Part shown: positions 8,603 through 18,151 of the stretch, in pieces
Numbering within the stretch: position 1 is the first letter of the stretch
Layout of the letters: every line of letters begins with the position of its first letter
Source of the DNA: Streptomyces alboniger
GTDB taxonomy: Bacteria > Actinomycetota > Actinomycetes > Streptomycetales > Streptomycetaceae
Direction: 5' to 3'
Assembly (NCBI RefSeq): GCF_008704395.1
Contig: NZ_CP023695.1
Span: forward strand, 3,782,001-3,846,000
Length of the DNA: 64,000 nt
Notes under the pieces: generated by a model
Databases searched by the model: none
Told to the model about the DNA's origin: nothing
The model's input: only the letters and a program-made list of their open reading frames with translations
Position numbers and translations under genes: made by a program

Positions 8603-9676
8603 CTACTTCGCGTAGTCACCGATCAGGGCCGCGCCCGTCGCGTGTTCGCCGCGGTCGGTGATCTCACCGGCGACCCAGGCTTCGACACCACGGTCGGCGA
8701 GGGTGGTGAGCGCCGCGTCCGCCGACTCCTCGGGGACGATCGCGATCATGCCGACGCCCATGTTCAGCGTCTTCTCCAGTTCGAGCCGCTCGACCTGACC
8801 GACCTTGCCGACCACGTCGAACACCGCGTCCGGGGTCCACGTCTCGCGGTCGACGATCGCATGCAGACCGTCCGGGATGACCCGGGCGAGGTTCGCCGCG
8901 AGGCCGCCGCCGGTGATGTGGCTGAAGGCGTGGACGTCCGTGGTGCGGGTGAGCGCCAGGCAGTCCAGGGAGTAGATCTTGGTGGGCTCCAGAAGCTCCT
9001 CGCCGAGCGTGCGGCCGAACTCCTCGACCTGGCGGTCGAGCGCCCAGCCCGCGCGGTCGAAGACCACGTGCCGCACGAGCGAGTACCCGTTCGAGTGAAG
9101 ACCGGAGGCCGCCATGGCGATGACCGCGTCCCCCTTACGGATGCGGTCGGGGCCGAGCAGGCGGTCGGCCTCGACGGCGCCCGTGCCGGCGCCCGCGACG
9201 TCGAAGTCGTCCGGGCCGAGCAGGCCCGGGTGCTCCGCGGTCTCGCCCCCGACGAGGGAGCAGCCGGCGAGGACGCAGCCCTCGGCGATGCCCTTCACGA
9301 TGGCGGCGACGCGCTCCGGGTGGACCTTGCCCACGCAGATGTAGTCGGTCATGAACAGCGGCTCGGCGCCGCAGACGACGATGTCGTCCATGACCATCGC
9401 GACGAGGTCGTGGCCGATGGTGTCGTACACGCCCATCTGCCGGGCGATGTCGACCTTCGTACCGACGCCGTCGGTGGCGGAGGCGAGCAGGGGGCGCTCG
9501 AAGCGCTTGAGGGCGGAGGCGTCGAAGAGCCCGGCGAAGCCGCCGAGGCCGCCGAGGCCCGCGACCTCCGGGCGCTGGGTCTTCTTGACCCACTCCTTCA
9601 TCAGCTCGACGGCGCGGTCGCCCGCCTCGATGTCGACGCCCGCGCTTGCGTAGCTGGCACCAGTGGTCTCAGACAT
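8603..9676 (-). CDS. purM: Phosphoribosylformylglycinamidine cyclo-ligase (AIR synthetase)
   Basis: Fifth step of de novo purine synthesis: FGAM plus ATP gives AIR. It has 357 residues, the usual length. The N-terminus SYASAGVDIEAGDRAVELM is the family signature, then GGFAGLFD, TDGVGTKVDIA (ATP-binding region), VVCGAEPLFMTDYI and HITGGGLAANLARVI. The ATG at 9676 is supported by family alignment. It lies 36 nt downstream of purF in the same direction and is very probably cotranscribed with it. A longer ORF exists on the opposite strand but is a high-G+C shadow. Confidence 0.97.
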   Translation of the reverse strand: MSETTGASYASAGVDIEAGDRAVELMKEWVKKTQRPEVAGLGGLGGFAGLFDASALKRFERPLLASATDGVGTKVDIARQMGVYDTIGHDLVAMVMDDIVVCGAEPLFMTDYICVGKVHPERVAAIVKGIAEGCVLAGCSLVGGETAEHPGLLGPDDFDVAGAGTGAVEADRLLGPDRIRKGDAVIAMAASGLHSNGYSLVRHVVFDRAGWALDRQVEEFGRTLGEELLEPTKIYSLDCLALTRTTDVHAFSHITGGGLAANLARVIPDGLHAIVDRETWTPDAVFDVVGKVGQVERLELEKTLNMGVGMIAIVPEESADAALTTLADRGVEAWVAGEITDRGEHATGAALIGDYAK

Positions 9677-9712
9677 GACGGTGAGAACTTTCGTGTCGTA
9701 CTGCGTGGGGTC

Positions 9713-11239
9713 TTACGGGCGACGGATCGCGTCGGCGGCGGCGGTGCCCGCCGGGCCCGCGGCCAGTTCCGTCTCCAGAAGCTGCTTGCCGAGCAGTTCG
9801 GGGTCGGGCAGGTCCATCGGGTACTCGCCGTCGAAGCAGGCGCGGCAGAGGTTCGGCTTGTCGATGGTCGTGGCCTCGATCATGCCGTCGATGGAGATGT
9901 ACGAGAGGGAGTCGGCGCCGAGCGACGTGCCGATCTCCTCGATGGTCATGCCGTTGGCGATCAGCTCGGCACGGGTCGCGAAGTCGATGCCGAAGAAGCA
10001 CGGCCACTTCACGGGCGGGGAGGAGATCCGGATGTGGACCTCGGCGGCGCCGGCCTCGCGGAGCATCTTGACCAGGGCGCGCTGGGTGTTGCCGCGGACG
10101 ATCGAGTCGTCGACGACCACCAGCTTCTTGCCCTTGATGACTTCCTTGAGGGGGTTCAGCTTGAGGCGGATGCCGAGCTGGCGGATCGTCTGCGAGGGCT
10201 GGATGAAGGTCCGGCCCACGTAGGCGTTCTTGACCAGGCCCGCGCCGAAGGGGATGCCGGAGGCCTCCGCGTAACCGATCGCGGCGGGGGTGCCGGATTC
10301 GGGGGTCGCTATGACGAGATCGGCCTCGACCGGAGCTTCCTTGGCGAGCTTGCGGCCCATCTCGACGCGCGAGAGGTAGACGTTCCGCCCGGCGATGTCC
10401 GTGTCGGGGCGCGCCAGGTACACGTACTCGAAGACGCAGCCCTTGGGCTTCGCTTCCGCGAAGCGGGACGTTCGCAGGCCGTTCTCGTCAATGGCGACGA
10501 ACTCGCCCGGCTCGATCTCGCGGACGTAGGAGGCGCCGCAGATGTCGAGCGCCGCGGACTCCGATGCGATGACCCAGCCGCGCTCCAGGCGGCCGAGGAC
10601 CAGCGGGCGGATGCCCTGCGGGTCGCGGGCGGCGTACAGCGTGTGCTCGTTCATGAAGACGAGGGAGAAGGCGCCCTGGACCTGCGGGAGGATCTTGGCG
10701 GCGGCTTCCTCGATGGTCAGCGGCTTGCCGTCGTCGTCCACCTGTGCGGCGAGCAGCGCCGTGAGGAGGTCGGTGTCGTTGGTGGCCGCCACGCGTGTGG
10801 TGCGGCCCTCCTGCTTGGGCAGGTCGGCGACCATCTCGGCGAGCTGGGCCGTGTTGACGAGGTTGCCGTTGTGCCCGAGCGCGATGGAGCCGTGCGCGGT
10901 GGCACGGAACGTCGGCTGGGCGTTCTCCCAGACGGAGGCGCCGGTGGTCGAGTAGCGGGCGTGACCGACCGCGATGTGACCCTGGAGCGAGCTGAGAGAG
11001 GTTTCGTCGAAGACCTGGGACACGAGGCCCATGTCCTTGAAGACGAGGATCTGGGAGCCGTTGCTGACCGCGATTCCCGCGGATTCCTGGCCCCGATGCT
11101 GGAGGGCGTAGAGCCCGAAGTACGTGAGCTTTGCGACCTCTTCGCCCGGAGCCCAGACACCGAAGACGCCGCAAGCGTCCTGGGGGCCCTTCTCGCCGGG
11201 AAGCAGATCGTGATTGAGTCGACCGTCACCACGTGGCAC
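9713..11239 (-). CDS. purF: Amidophosphoribosyltransferase
   Basis: Committed step of purine synthesis: PRPP plus glutamine gives phosphoribosylamine. It has 508 residues from the GTG at 11239. The N-terminal nucleophile glutaminase follows a 22-residue propeptide, with the catalytic Cys at about residue 23 (QDACGVFGVW). The C-terminal phosphoribosyltransferase has the PRPP loop VVVDDSIVRGNT. Cysteines in the C-terminal part (NLCRACFDGEYP) fit the Fe-S type of PurF found in Bacillus and actinomycetes. The frame stays open far upstream through another gene, but the GTG matches the family. It heads purF-purM and has a promoter almost abutting the start codon. Confidence 0.97.
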   Translation of the reverse strand: MPRGDGRLNHDLLPGEKGPQDACGVFGVWAPGEEVAKLTYFGLYALQHRGQESAGIAVSNGSQILVFKDMGLVSQVFDETSLSSLQGHIAVGHARYSTTGASVWENAQPTFRATAHGSIALGHNGNLVNTAQLAEMVADLPKQEGRTTRVAATNDTDLLTALLAAQVDDDGKPLTIEEAAAKILPQVQGAFSLVFMNEHTLYAARDPQGIRPLVLGRLERGWVIASESAALDICGASYVREIEPGEFVAIDENGLRTSRFAEAKPKGCVFEYVYLARPDTDIAGRNVYLSRVEMGRKLAKEAPVEADLVIATPESGTPAAIGYAEASGIPFGAGLVKNAYVGRTFIQPSQTIRQLGIRLKLNPLKEVIKGKKLVVVDDSIVRGNTQRALVKMLREAGAAEVHIRISSPPVKWPCFFGIDFATRAELIANGMTIEEIGTSLGADSLSYISIDGMIEATTIDKPNLCRACFDGEYPMDLPDPELLGKQLLETELAAGPAGTAAADAIRRP

Positions 11240-11246
11240 ATCATCG

Positions 11247-11276
11247 AGTGTAGGCGAGATCGACCACTGGTCCGAA
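11247..11276 (-). promoter_or_regulatory. Candidate purF promoter, near-leaderless
   Basis: On the minus strand TTCGGA (11271-11276), an 18-bp spacer and TACACT (11247-11252). A start point 6-7 bp further on falls at about 11240-11241, next to the GTG of purF at 11239. No Shine-Dalgarno can be seen, which fits a leaderless or almost leaderless transcript. Confidence 0.5.
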
Positions 11277-11313
11277 TTGGGGATACGACCCTTGTACGGA
11301 CGGTGACGACTCT

Positions 11314-12159
11314 CTACCGCACGGCGGCGCGCGCGTCGATCACCGTGCCGTCGGCGGCGGTGAGCTTCAGGGTGTCCCGCTCGACCTCGTAGCGGGCCGT
11401 GCCGTCGAAGAGCCTCAGCAGCTTGCGTTCGGTGGTCATCGTGTCGCCCGGGCACATCTTCCGGGTCGTGGTCGGGGCGCCGAAGGTGATGCGGCCCTCC
11501 TTGGCCTCCGCCTTGGCGGTGACGTCGTTGCAGCCGAGGTCGCCGCGGGCCTTGCCGTCCTTGCCGAAGGTCAGGTGGACCTTGCCGGACACGTCCTTGG
11601 GCAGGGGGGCGGCGGTCTTGCCGTCGCCGACGGTGTTCACCGTCCATTTGGTGCCGGTGAGCGGGGTGCCGGTCCTCTCGGGGCCCGAGGTGAGGTCCAC
11701 GCGGTCCCCCTCGGCGGTGGTGAGGGTCAGCCGGTCGCCGTCGGCCTTCGCGGTGAGCTTCTCCCCGGCGAGGGCGCGCGTGAGGTTCTCCTCGAACTTC
11801 ATCAGGCCCTCGGGGCAGGCCCTCTTCGTCATCGTGGCCTTGCCGAAGTCGAGGGTGTCGCCCTTGATCCTCACGGCGACACCGGCGTAGTTGCAGCCGA
11901 AACTGCCGCCGGCCCGCCCGTCCTTGCCGATCTTGAGGTGGGCGTCGTCCGGGGCGTCGTACTTCTTGCCGCCCACGGTGACGCTGTCGACGTTCCAGCG
12001 GACACCGGTGAGGGGCAGCTCGCTCTCCACGGAACGGCCTTCGGAGCCGCTTCCGGAGCTGCTTTGGGAGCCGGCTCCGGACTCGGTGCCGCATGCGGTG
12101 AGCAGCAGCCCGGCGGAGGCCAGCGCGGTCAGGGTCAGGGTCAGACGCTGCGTGTGCAT
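11314..12159 (-). CDS. Lipoprotein with two META (HslJ-like) domains
   Basis: Predicted exported lipoprotein of 281 residues. The signal peptide MHTQRLTLTLTALASAGLLLTAC carries lipobox LTAC, followed by a Ser/Gly-rich linker (about residues 26-48). Two META domains follow: the first with RWNVDSVTV and GSFGCNYAG, the second with KWTVNTVGDG and GDLGCNDV. The ATG at 12159 gives a proper signal peptide; 25 upstream in-frame codons do not. META proteins are linked to heat-shock-related resistance and envelope stress in other bacteria; the role here is unknown. It is the last gene of a leftward group starting at 15099. Confidence 0.88.
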   Translation of the reverse strand: MHTQRLTLTLTALASAGLLLTACGTESGAGSQSSSGSGSEGRSVESELPLTGVRWNVDSVTVGGKKYDAPDDAHLKIGKDGRAGGSFGCNYAGVAVRIKGDTLDFGKATMTKRACPEGLMKFEENLTRALAGEKLTAKADGDRLTLTTAEGDRVDLTSGPERTGTPLTGTKWTVNTVGDGKTAAPLPKDVSGKVHLTFGKDGKARGDLGCNDVTAKAEAKEGRITFGAPTTTRKMCPGDTMTTERKLLRLFDGTARYEVERDTLKLTAADGTVIDARAAVR

Positions 12160-12240
12160 GACGATGTGACGGGCAAGTGGGGGAGCCGGTTCCATCTGCG
12201 CCCCCGTCGGGCTGTCCCTTGCCGGGCTGACCATGCCGGG

Positions 12241-13041
12241 CTAGCCCATGATCGGCAACAGGCCCGAGAGGTCGGCCCGTTCCCCGCTCGCGCTCACCTT
12301 CGCCGCGTCCAGGGCGCTAGCCCAGTCCGTGCGGCCCGTGGCGAGGCGGATCCAGGTCAGCGGGTCGGTCTCGACGACGTTGGGCGGGGTGCCGCGGGTG
12401 TGCCGGGGGCCCTCGACGCACTGCACCACCGCGTACGGCGGAATCCGCACCTCCGTCGATGCTCCCGGCGCCTTCAGCGCGAGCGCGTCGGCGAGCAGGC
12501 GGGCGCAGGCGGCCAGGGCCTGACGGTCGTACGGGACGTCGAGTCCCGGCACGGCGTCGTTCAAGTCGTCGGTGTGGACGGTCAGTTCGACGGTACGGGT
12601 GACCAGGAAGTCGCCGAGGGTCATGGCGCCGAAGCGGGACGGCACCAGGCGCCCGTCGGAGGCGGCGGCCAGCGACGCCTCGATGTCGGCGAGGGTGCGC
12701 GTGAACAGCTCGTCGAGTTCCGTGCCCGCGCTCTCCGCGATGGCGCGGGTGTCCTCGTCGACCTGGGCCGCGGCGGTGACGGTCACGAACGGCCAGTCCA
12801 TGAGCGGCACTTCGTGCTTCGCGGGCTCCGGAAGGCCCAGGTAGCGGTGGACGGTGCCGAGCACCATCGCGATGTGGGCGGCCAGTTCGTGGACGGTCCA
12901 GTCTCCGAGGCGGGTCGGGCGGGCGAGCTGCTCGGGCGTGAGGGTGCGCACGGCGGCTCGTACGTTGCCGAACTGGGCGAGCACGGCGGTGCGGATCTTG
13001 GCGGGGTCGTACGAACGCGTGCGCTTCTTGGCCGGTGGCAT
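12241..13041 (-). CDS. Maleylpyruvate isomerase family, mycothiol-dependent-type protein
   Basis: 266 residues. The N-terminal DinB-like four-helix domain contains LGDWTVHELAAHIAMVLGTV, the DWxxxDLxAH-type signature of mycothiol-dependent maleylpyruvate isomerases (H at about 54 is the expected metal ligand). The motif TVELTVHTDDL near residue 160 supplies further ligands. The C-terminal part resembles a sterol-carrier-type domain. The reaction is unknown, since most members of this large actinobacterial family have no proven substrate. It starts 9 nt after the TetR gene ending at 13051 and is almost certainly cotranscribed with it. Confidence 0.88.
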   Translation of the reverse strand: MPPAKKRTRSYDPAKIRTAVLAQFGNVRAAVRTLTPEQLARPTRLGDWTVHELAAHIAMVLGTVHRYLGLPEPAKHEVPLMDWPFVTVTAAAQVDEDTRAIAESAGTELDELFTRTLADIEASLAAASDGRLVPSRFGAMTLGDFLVTRTVELTVHTDDLNDAVPGLDVPYDRQALAACARLLADALALKAPGASTEVRIPPYAVVQCVEGPRHTRGTPPNVVETDPLTWIRLATGRTDWASALDAAKVSASGERADLSGLLPIMG

Positions 13042-13050
13042 GGGCCGAGC

Positions 13051-13689
13051 CTAAGTGTTTCCGGGGTAGCCCTGAAGTCCCTTTTCCACCAGACCGAAGG
13101 CGCGCTCCGCGGACTCGGCGCAGTCCTTCGCGATGTCGCCGGGCGCGTCGCCGTCGAGGGTGCGCTGATGGTTCTCCATGATGAGCGCGTTCCGGGCGCC
13201 TATCAGCTGGGTGGCGGCGACCCGCGCGAGGAGCGGGTCGCCCGTCTCCTCGGCGAGAGCGTCCGTGAGGAGCTGGACGCTGCGCATATGGAAGATCACC
13301 ATGCGGTGCGCGAGGGTCGGTGTCTCGTTGATGAGCTGGCGCACCTTGAGGGTGCGCGGGTCACCGCTGAGGCCGATCGACGGGTCCCGCCCGGTGATCT
13401 GCTCCAGGAACTGGCGGCGCATGGCGGCCACCGCGGACTCTCCCGGCTGTCGCTCGCGCACCGCGCGGGCCGGGTCCCCGGCGTGCTCCTCCATCGGCCC
13501 GACGATCACGCCTTCCTTGGTGCCGAAGTAGTTGAAGACGGTCATCTTCGACACGTCGGCCGCCTCGGCGATCTCCGCCACGGAGACGTGGTCGAAGCCC
13601 CGCTCGGAGCAGAGGTCCACGGCGACCCGCCAGATCCGCGCGGCGGTCTGCTGCTTCTTGCGCGCGCGCAGCCCCAGCTCCTCAGTCAT
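13051..13689 (-). CDS. TetR family transcriptional regulator
   Basis: 212 residues. The N-terminal helix-turn-helix is clear: TAARIWRVAVDLCSERGFDHVSVAEIAEAADVS then KMTVFNYFGTKEGVI (about residues 15-62). The C-terminal ligand domain resembles actinobacterial TetR members of unknown effector (about 90-205). It is followed 9 nt later by the maleylpyruvate isomerase-like gene, so the pair may form a detoxification unit in which this protein controls its partner (inference). ATG start at 13689; it lies 37 nt after the M23 peptidase gene in the same direction. Confidence 0.92.
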   Translation of the reverse strand: MTEELGLRARKKQQTAARIWRVAVDLCSERGFDHVSVAEIAEAADVSKMTVFNYFGTKEGVIVGPMEEHAGDPARAVRERQPGESAVAAMRRQFLEQITGRDPSIGLSGDPRTLKVRQLINETPTLAHRMVIFHMRSVQLLTDALAEETGDPLLARVAATQLIGARNALIMENHQRTLDGDAPGDIAKDCAESAERAFGLVEKGLQGYPGNT

Positions 13690-13726
13690 GCAGCACCTCA
13701 GTCATCCAGCCGCTCAGTCATGCCGG

Positions 13727-14566
13727 TCACGGTACCGGGGTGACCTCTTCCCGCACCGTGAACGTCTCGCGGTTGCCGGGCACCCCGACCCCGCGCCAGC
13801 TGAACGGCACACCGCGCGCCACGTTCAGGTCGGGCCCGTCCATCAGCTGGAAGTGCAGATGCGGCTCGGTGGAGTTGCCGGAGTTCCCGCAGCTGCCGAG
13901 CCGCTGGCCCGCCACCACCTCGTCGCCCGCCCTGACGGCCAGCGACCCCTGCTTGACGTGCGCGTACACGGCGTACGTGCCCTCGCCGAGATCCAGCACC
14001 ACGTGGTTGCCGACGACGCGGCGGTTCCCGCCGAGCGTCCTGCCGATGCCCTCGATCACGAAGAAGTACAGCAGCGCGGCGAGGGAGTTGCGGCTGAGGT
14101 GGTCCCGCTGGCCGTCCTCGGCGTGCACGACGGTGGCGTCGCCGACGGCGAGCAGCGGCGCCCCGAAGGCGGGGAAGGCGCGGTTGCCGCGCGCGATCGG
14201 CCACAGCCAGGCGAAGGCCGGGCGCGCGGGCCCCTCCTCCGGTACGGCCACGATGTCGATGGCGTAGGTCTGCCCGAGGCCGTGCGTGCCGTGGCTCGGC
14301 ACCTTGTCGGCGGGGCTGTTCAGCGCCGACCAGCGGCCGGTGACCGGCGGGTCGACCTCGACGGGGGCCGGGGGGCTCGCCACGATCTCCCGGCTGACGG
14401 CCCGGCGCCGGGGGATACCGATCGCGAAGACGCCGACGATCGGGATCCAGCCCACCCAGTACGGGTACGGCAGCTCGACGAAGAACCCGGCGACGACCTG
14501 GACGAAGACGTACAGCACCAGCAGGCGCTCAAGCACCCCGGTGAACTTACGCATACCTATGGACAT
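13727..14566 (-). CDS. Membrane-anchored M23 family metallopeptidase
   Basis: 279 residues. Two hydrophobic segments near the N-terminus (about residues 12-30 and 36-52) are followed by a lysostaphin-type M23 domain. Zn ligands are H and D in HGTHGLGQTYAID and the HxH of EPHLHFQLMDG. An insert with another hydrophobic stretch (LAALLYFFVIEGIG) lies before the YAVYAHVKQGSL strand. M23 enzymes cut peptidoglycan cross-bridges or activate envelope hydrolases. The ATG at 14566 follows aggggga. It lies 32 nt downstream of an ArsR-like regulator, so the two are probably one transcript. Confidence 0.9.
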   Translation of the reverse strand: MSIGMRKFTGVLERLLVLYVFVQVVAGFFVELPYPYWVGWIPIVGVFAIGIPRRRAVSREIVASPPAPVEVDPPVTGRWSALNSPADKVPSHGTHGLGQTYAIDIVAVPEEGPARPAFAWLWPIARGNRAFPAFGAPLLAVGDATVVHAEDGQRDHLSRNSLAALLYFFVIEGIGRTLGGNRRVVGNHVVLDLGEGTYAVYAHVKQGSLAVRAGDEVVAGQRLGSCGNSGNSTEPHLHFQLMDGPDLNVARGVPFSWRGVGVPGNRETFTVREEVTPVP

Positions 14567-14598
14567 GTCGTTCCCCCTGCTGCGGTCGGTGCGGTCGG

Positions 14599-15099
14599 TC
14601 AGGGACGCGCGGCGGAGAGCATCACGAGCAGCGGGACCACCCGGCCCGCCGGAACCTCGTAGCGGCCGCGTCCCGTGCTGTGCAACCAGCCCGCGCCGGT
14701 CAGTTGGCGCAGGTGGTGGTAGATCTGGCCGGTCGTGCCGATGTCGTCGAGCGCGGCCAGCTCGGCGGCGGTGTGCGTGCCCGTGAGGATCTCCCGCAGC
14801 AGCCGGAGCCGCACGGGGCTGCCGAGCGCGGCGAACGAATCGGCCGCCTCGGACCAGTCGTCCTCGAACAGCGACTCCGTGAGCCGGCCGTACTGCCACT
14901 CGTACCGGTGCCCGGTCGGCACCCGCACGGCTCCGGTGAACAGGACGGCTCCGTCCGCGTCCCGCGTCACCGGGTGCTGCGCCTTCAGCGCGTCGAGGGC
15001 CCAGAAGTCGCCCTCTTCCACGGGGGGCGCGGGCGGGCCCGCGCTCTCCAGCTCCGCCACGCGCCGTTCCAGCGCGACGACGCGCTCTTCCAGATCCAT
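14599..15099 (-). CDS. ArsR-like winged-helix regulator
   Basis: 166 residues. An N-terminal coiled-coil-like segment (MDLEERVVALERRVAELES) precedes a linker and a C-terminal wHTH: ALGSPVRLRLLREILTGTHTAAELAAL then TGQIYHHLRQLTGAGWL (about 90-140), close to ArsR/HTH_20 proteins. No metal-site cysteines are visible, so the signal is not obviously a metal. Its start is 11 bp from a perfect 16-bp palindrome that is very likely its own operator. It heads the group with the M23 peptidase. Confidence 0.88.
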   Translation of the reverse strand: MDLEERVVALERRVAELESAGPPAPPVEEGDFWALDALKAQHPVTRDADGAVLFTGAVRVPTGHRYEWQYGRLTESLFEDDWSEAADSFAALGSPVRLRLLREILTGTHTAAELAALDDIGTTGQIYHHLRQLTGAGWLHSTGRGRYEVPAGRVVPLLVMLSAARP

Positions 15100-15109
15100 G
15101 GGTGAGAGG

Positions 15110-15125
15110 TTACGTAATTACGTAA
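15110..15125 (-). promoter_or_regulatory. Operator-like 16-bp palindrome of the ArsR-like gene
   Basis: ttacgtaattacgtaa is exactly self-complementary and A+T-rich in a G+C-rich genome. Its edge is 11 bp upstream of the ATG at 15099, where a bound regulator would block transcription or ribosome entry. Confidence 0.75.
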
Positions 15126-15171
15126 TTTTGATCAAGGGCGTTGATCCACCGGCGTCGGACCCGAAAACGCC

Positions 15172-15211
15172 GAAGCCCCCGCCCGGACGGTGAGGTCCGG
15201 GCGAGGGCTTC
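15172..15211 (-). terminator. Terminator after purL
   Basis: Arms of 17 nt (gaagcccccgcccggac / gtccgggcgagggcttc) pair with one G-T. A short T run (tttt) follows a few bases later on the minus strand. It lies 14 nt beyond the purL stop. Confidence 0.8.
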
Positions 15212-15224
15212 TCCGAGACGGCCG

Positions 15225-17474
15225 TCAGGCGAAGAGGCCCGGAATCGTCCCCTCGTGCGCCTCGCGCAGCTCGCTCAGCGGCAGCGTGAACTCGCCCTGG
15301 AGCTCGATCGCGTCACCGTCGACGACACCGATGCGCCGCACGGGCAGACCGCGCGCCCCGCACATGTCGGTGAAGCGCAGCTCCTCGCTGCGCGGCACGG
15401 ACACGACCGCGCGCCCGGCCGACTCGGAGAACAGGAAGGTGAACGCGTCCAGGCCGTCCGGGACGACCAGCCGCGCACCCTTGCCGCCCCGCAGGCAGGA
15501 CTCGGCGACGGCCTGCACGAGACCGCCGTCGGAGAGGTCGTGCGCGGCGTCGATCATGCCGTCGCGCGAGGCCGAGATGAGGATGTCGCCGAGCAGCTTC
15601 TCGCGCGCCAGGTCGACCTTCGGCGGCAGCCCGCCGAGGTGGTCGTGGATCACCTGCGACCAGGCCGAGCCGCCGAACTCCTCGCGCGTCTCGCCGAGCA
15701 GGTAGAGGAGCTGGCCCTCTTCCTTGAAGGCGATCGGCGTGCGGCGCGCGACGTCGTCGATCACGCCGAGGACGGCGACGACCGGCGTGGGGTGGATCGC
15801 CGCCTCGCCCGTCTGGTTGTAGAGCGAGACGTTGCCGCCGGTGACCGGGGTGCCCAGCTCCAGGCAGCCGTCCGCGAGGCCGCGGACGGCCTCGGCGAAC
15901 TGCCACATGACGTCCGGGTCCTCGGGCGAACCGAAGTTCAGGCAGTCGGAGATCGCGAGCGGCTTGGCGCCGGACGCGGCGACGTTGCGGTACGACTCGG
16001 CGAGCGCGAGCTGGGCCCCCGTGTACGGGTCGAGCTTCGCGAACCGGCCGTTGCCGTCGGTGGCGATGGCGACGCCGAGGCCCGTCTCCTCGTTGATCCG
16101 GATCATCCCGGAGTCCTCGGGCTGGGCGAGCACGGTGTTGCCCTGCACGAACCGGTCGTACTGGTCGGTGACCCAGGACTTCGCGGCCTGGTTCGGGGCG
16201 GCGACCAGCTTGAGGACCTGCGCGCGCAGCTCGTCCGCGTTCGCCGGGCGGGCCAGCTTGTTCGCGTCGTCGGCCTGGAGGGCGTCCTGCCACTTCGGGC
16301 GGGCGTAGGGGCGCTCGTAGACCGGGCCGTCGTGGGCGACCGTGCGCGGGTCGACGTCGACGATCTTCTCGCCGTGCCAGAAGATCTCCAGCCGGTCGCC
16401 GTCGGTCACCTCACCGACGACGGTGGCGATGACGTCCCACTTCTCGCAGATCTCCAGGAAGCGCTCGACCTTGCCCGGCTCGACGACCGCGCACATCCGC
16501 TCCTGCGACTCACTCATGAGGATCTCCTCGGGAGTGAGCGTGGAGTCGCGCAGCGGTACGTCGTCCAGCTCGACCCGCATGCCGCCGGAGCCGTTGGACG
16601 CCAGCTCGGACGTCGCGCAGGACAGGCCGGCCGCGCCCAGGTCCTGGATGCCGACCACGAGCTTCTCAGCGAAGGCCTCCAGGGTGCACTCGATGAGGAG
16701 CTTCTCCTGGAAGGGGTCGCCGACCTGGACGGCGGGGCGCTTGGAGGGCTTGCTGTCGTCGAAGGTCTCGCTCGCCAGGATCGAGGCGCCGCCGATGCCG
16801 TCGCCGCCGGTGCGGGCGCCGTACAGGATGACCTTGTTGCCGGGACCGCTCGCCTTCGCGAGGTGGATGTCCTCGTGCCGCATGACGCCGATGGCACCGG
16901 CGTTGACCAGCGGGTTGCCCTGGTAACAGGCGTCGAAGACCAGCTCGCCGCCGATGTTGGGCAGGCCCAGGCAGTTGCCGTAGCCGCCGATGCCCGCGAC
17001 GACGCCGGGCAGCACGCGCTTGGTGTCGGGGTGGTGCGCGTCGCCCATCCGCAGCGGGTCCACGACCGCGACCGGGCGGGCGCCCATCGCGATGATGTCG
17101 CGCACGATGCCGCCGACGCCGGTCGCCGCGCCCTGGTAGGGCTCGACGTACGAGGGGTGGTTGTGCGACTCGACCTTGAAGGTGACGGCGTAGCCCTGGC
17201 CGACGTCGACGACGCCCGCGTTCTCACCGATGCCGACGAGCATGGCGTCGTTCTCCGGGACCTTCTCGCCGAACTGCCGCAGGTGGACCTTGCTGCTCTT
17301 GTACGAGCAGTGCTCGGACCACATCACGGAGTACATGGCCAGCTCGGCGCCGGTCGGGCGGCGGCCGAGGATCTCGCGGACGCGCTCGTACTCGTCTTCC
17401 TTCAGGCCCAGTTCGGCCCAGGGCAGCTTGACGTCGGGGGTCTCTGCTGCGTGCTTGACGGTGTCCAGAGTCAT
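15225..17474 (-). CDS. purL: Phosphoribosylformylglycinamidine synthase subunit PurL
   Basis: Large synthetase subunit of the FGAM synthase complex (with PurS and PurQ): FGAR plus glutamine plus ATP gives FGAM. It has 749 residues, typical of small-type PurL. Motifs include [17 protein letters not shown] near 46-62, [38 protein letters not shown], and the second repeat with GNVSLYNQ and DLSDGGL. The ATG overlaps the end of purQ by 4 nt (ATGA type), indicating translational coupling. It is the last gene of purSQL and a terminator follows. Confidence 0.98.
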   Translation of the reverse strand: MTLDTVKHAAETPDVKLPWAELGLKEDEYERVREILGRRPTGAELAMYSVMWSEHCSYKSSKVHLRQFGEKVPENDAMLVGIGENAGVVDVGQGYAVTFKVESHNHPSYVEPYQGAATGVGGIVRDIIAMGARPVAVVDPLRMGDAHHPDTKRVLPGVVAGIGGYGNCLGLPNIGGELVFDACYQGNPLVNAGAIGVMRHEDIHLAKASGPGNKVILYGARTGGDGIGGASILASETFDDSKPSKRPAVQVGDPFQEKLLIECTLEAFAEKLVVGIQDLGAAGLSCATSELASNGSGGMRVELDDVPLRDSTLTPEEILMSESQERMCAVVEPGKVERFLEICEKWDVIATVVGEVTDGDRLEIFWHGEKIVDVDPRTVAHDGPVYERPYARPKWQDALQADDANKLARPANADELRAQVLKLVAAPNQAAKSWVTDQYDRFVQGNTVLAQPEDSGMIRINEETGLGVAIATDGNGRFAKLDPYTGAQLALAESYRNVAASGAKPLAISDCLNFGSPEDPDVMWQFAEAVRGLADGCLELGTPVTGGNVSLYNQTGEAAIHPTPVVAVLGVIDDVARRTPIAFKEEGQLLYLLGETREEFGGSAWSQVIHDHLGGLPPKVDLAREKLLGDILISASRDGMIDAAHDLSDGGLVQAVAESCLRGGKGARLVVPDGLDAFTFLFSESAGRAVVSVPRSEELRFTDMCGARGLPVRRIGVVDGDAIELQGEFTLPLSELREAHEGTIPGLFA

Positions 17475-18151
17475 GCGTTGACCAGCTTCTTCAGGATCGA
17501 GGTGAAGAATCCGAGGCCGTCGGTGCGGCCGGTCCCGACGAGCGGCTCGACCGCGTGCTCGGGGTGCGGCATGAGGCCGACCACGTTGCCCGCCTCGTTG
17601 GTGATGCCGGCGATGTCACGGAGCGAACCGTTCGGGTTCGTGTCCAGGTACCGGAAGGCGACGCGGCCCTCCGCCTCCAGCATGTCCAGGGTCCGCTCGT
17701 CGGCGGTGTACTGCCCGTCGATGTTCTTGAGCGGGATCGAGATCTCCTGGCCGGGCGTGTAGTCGGCGGTCCAGGCGGTCCGGTCGGTCTCCACGCGCAG
17801 CTTCTGCTCGCGGCAGATGAAGTGCAGGTGGTTGTTGCGCAGCATCGCGCCGGGCAGGAGGTGCGTCTCGGTGAGGACCTGGAAGCCGTTGCAGATGCCG
17901 AGGACCGGCATCCCGGCCTTCGCCTGATCGATGACGGACTCCATCACCGGGGAGAAACGGGAGATGGCGCCGGCCCGCAGGTAGTCGCCGTAGGAGAAAC
18001 CGCCGGGCAGCACCACGGCGTCGACCTGCTTGAGGTCCTTGTCCTTGTGCCAGAGCGGCACGGCCTCGGCGCCCGCCACGCGGACGGCGCGCTGGGTGTC
18101 GCGGTCGTCGAGGGTTCCGGGGAAAGTGACGACGCCAATTCGAGCGGTCAC
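17471..18151 (-). CDS. purQ: Phosphoribosylformylglycinamidine synthase subunit PurQ (glutaminase)
   Basis: Class I glutamine amidotransferase subunit, 226 residues, supplying ammonia to PurL. The nucleophile Cys87 lies in [12 protein letters not shown], with oxyanion residues in [15 protein letters not shown] and the His/Glu pair in [12 protein letters not shown]. It overlaps purS by 4 nt upstream and purL by 4 nt downstream, so the three subunits should be made in balanced amounts. Confidence 0.98.
   Translation of the reverse strand: MTARIGVVTFPGTLDDRDTQRAVRVAGAEAVPLWHKDKDLKQVDAVVLPGGFSYGDYLRAGAISRFSPVMESVIDQAKAGMPVLGICNGFQVLTETHLLPGAMLRNNHLHFICREQKLRVETDRTAWTADYTPGQEISIPLKNIDGQYTADERTLDMLEAEGRVAFRYLDTNPNGSLRDIAGITNEAGNVVGLMPHPEHAVEPLVGTGRTDGLGFFTSILKKLVNA

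Noticed and set aside
8642..11392. 916-codon open frame opposite purM and purF
   Set aside because: It runs antisense to two clear enzymes, its residues are A/R/V/D-biased as expected from shadow frames in very G+C-rich DNA, and it has no recognisable domain.
15141..17762. 873-codon open frame opposite purL
   Set aside because: Shadow of purL; no motif, no ribosome site.
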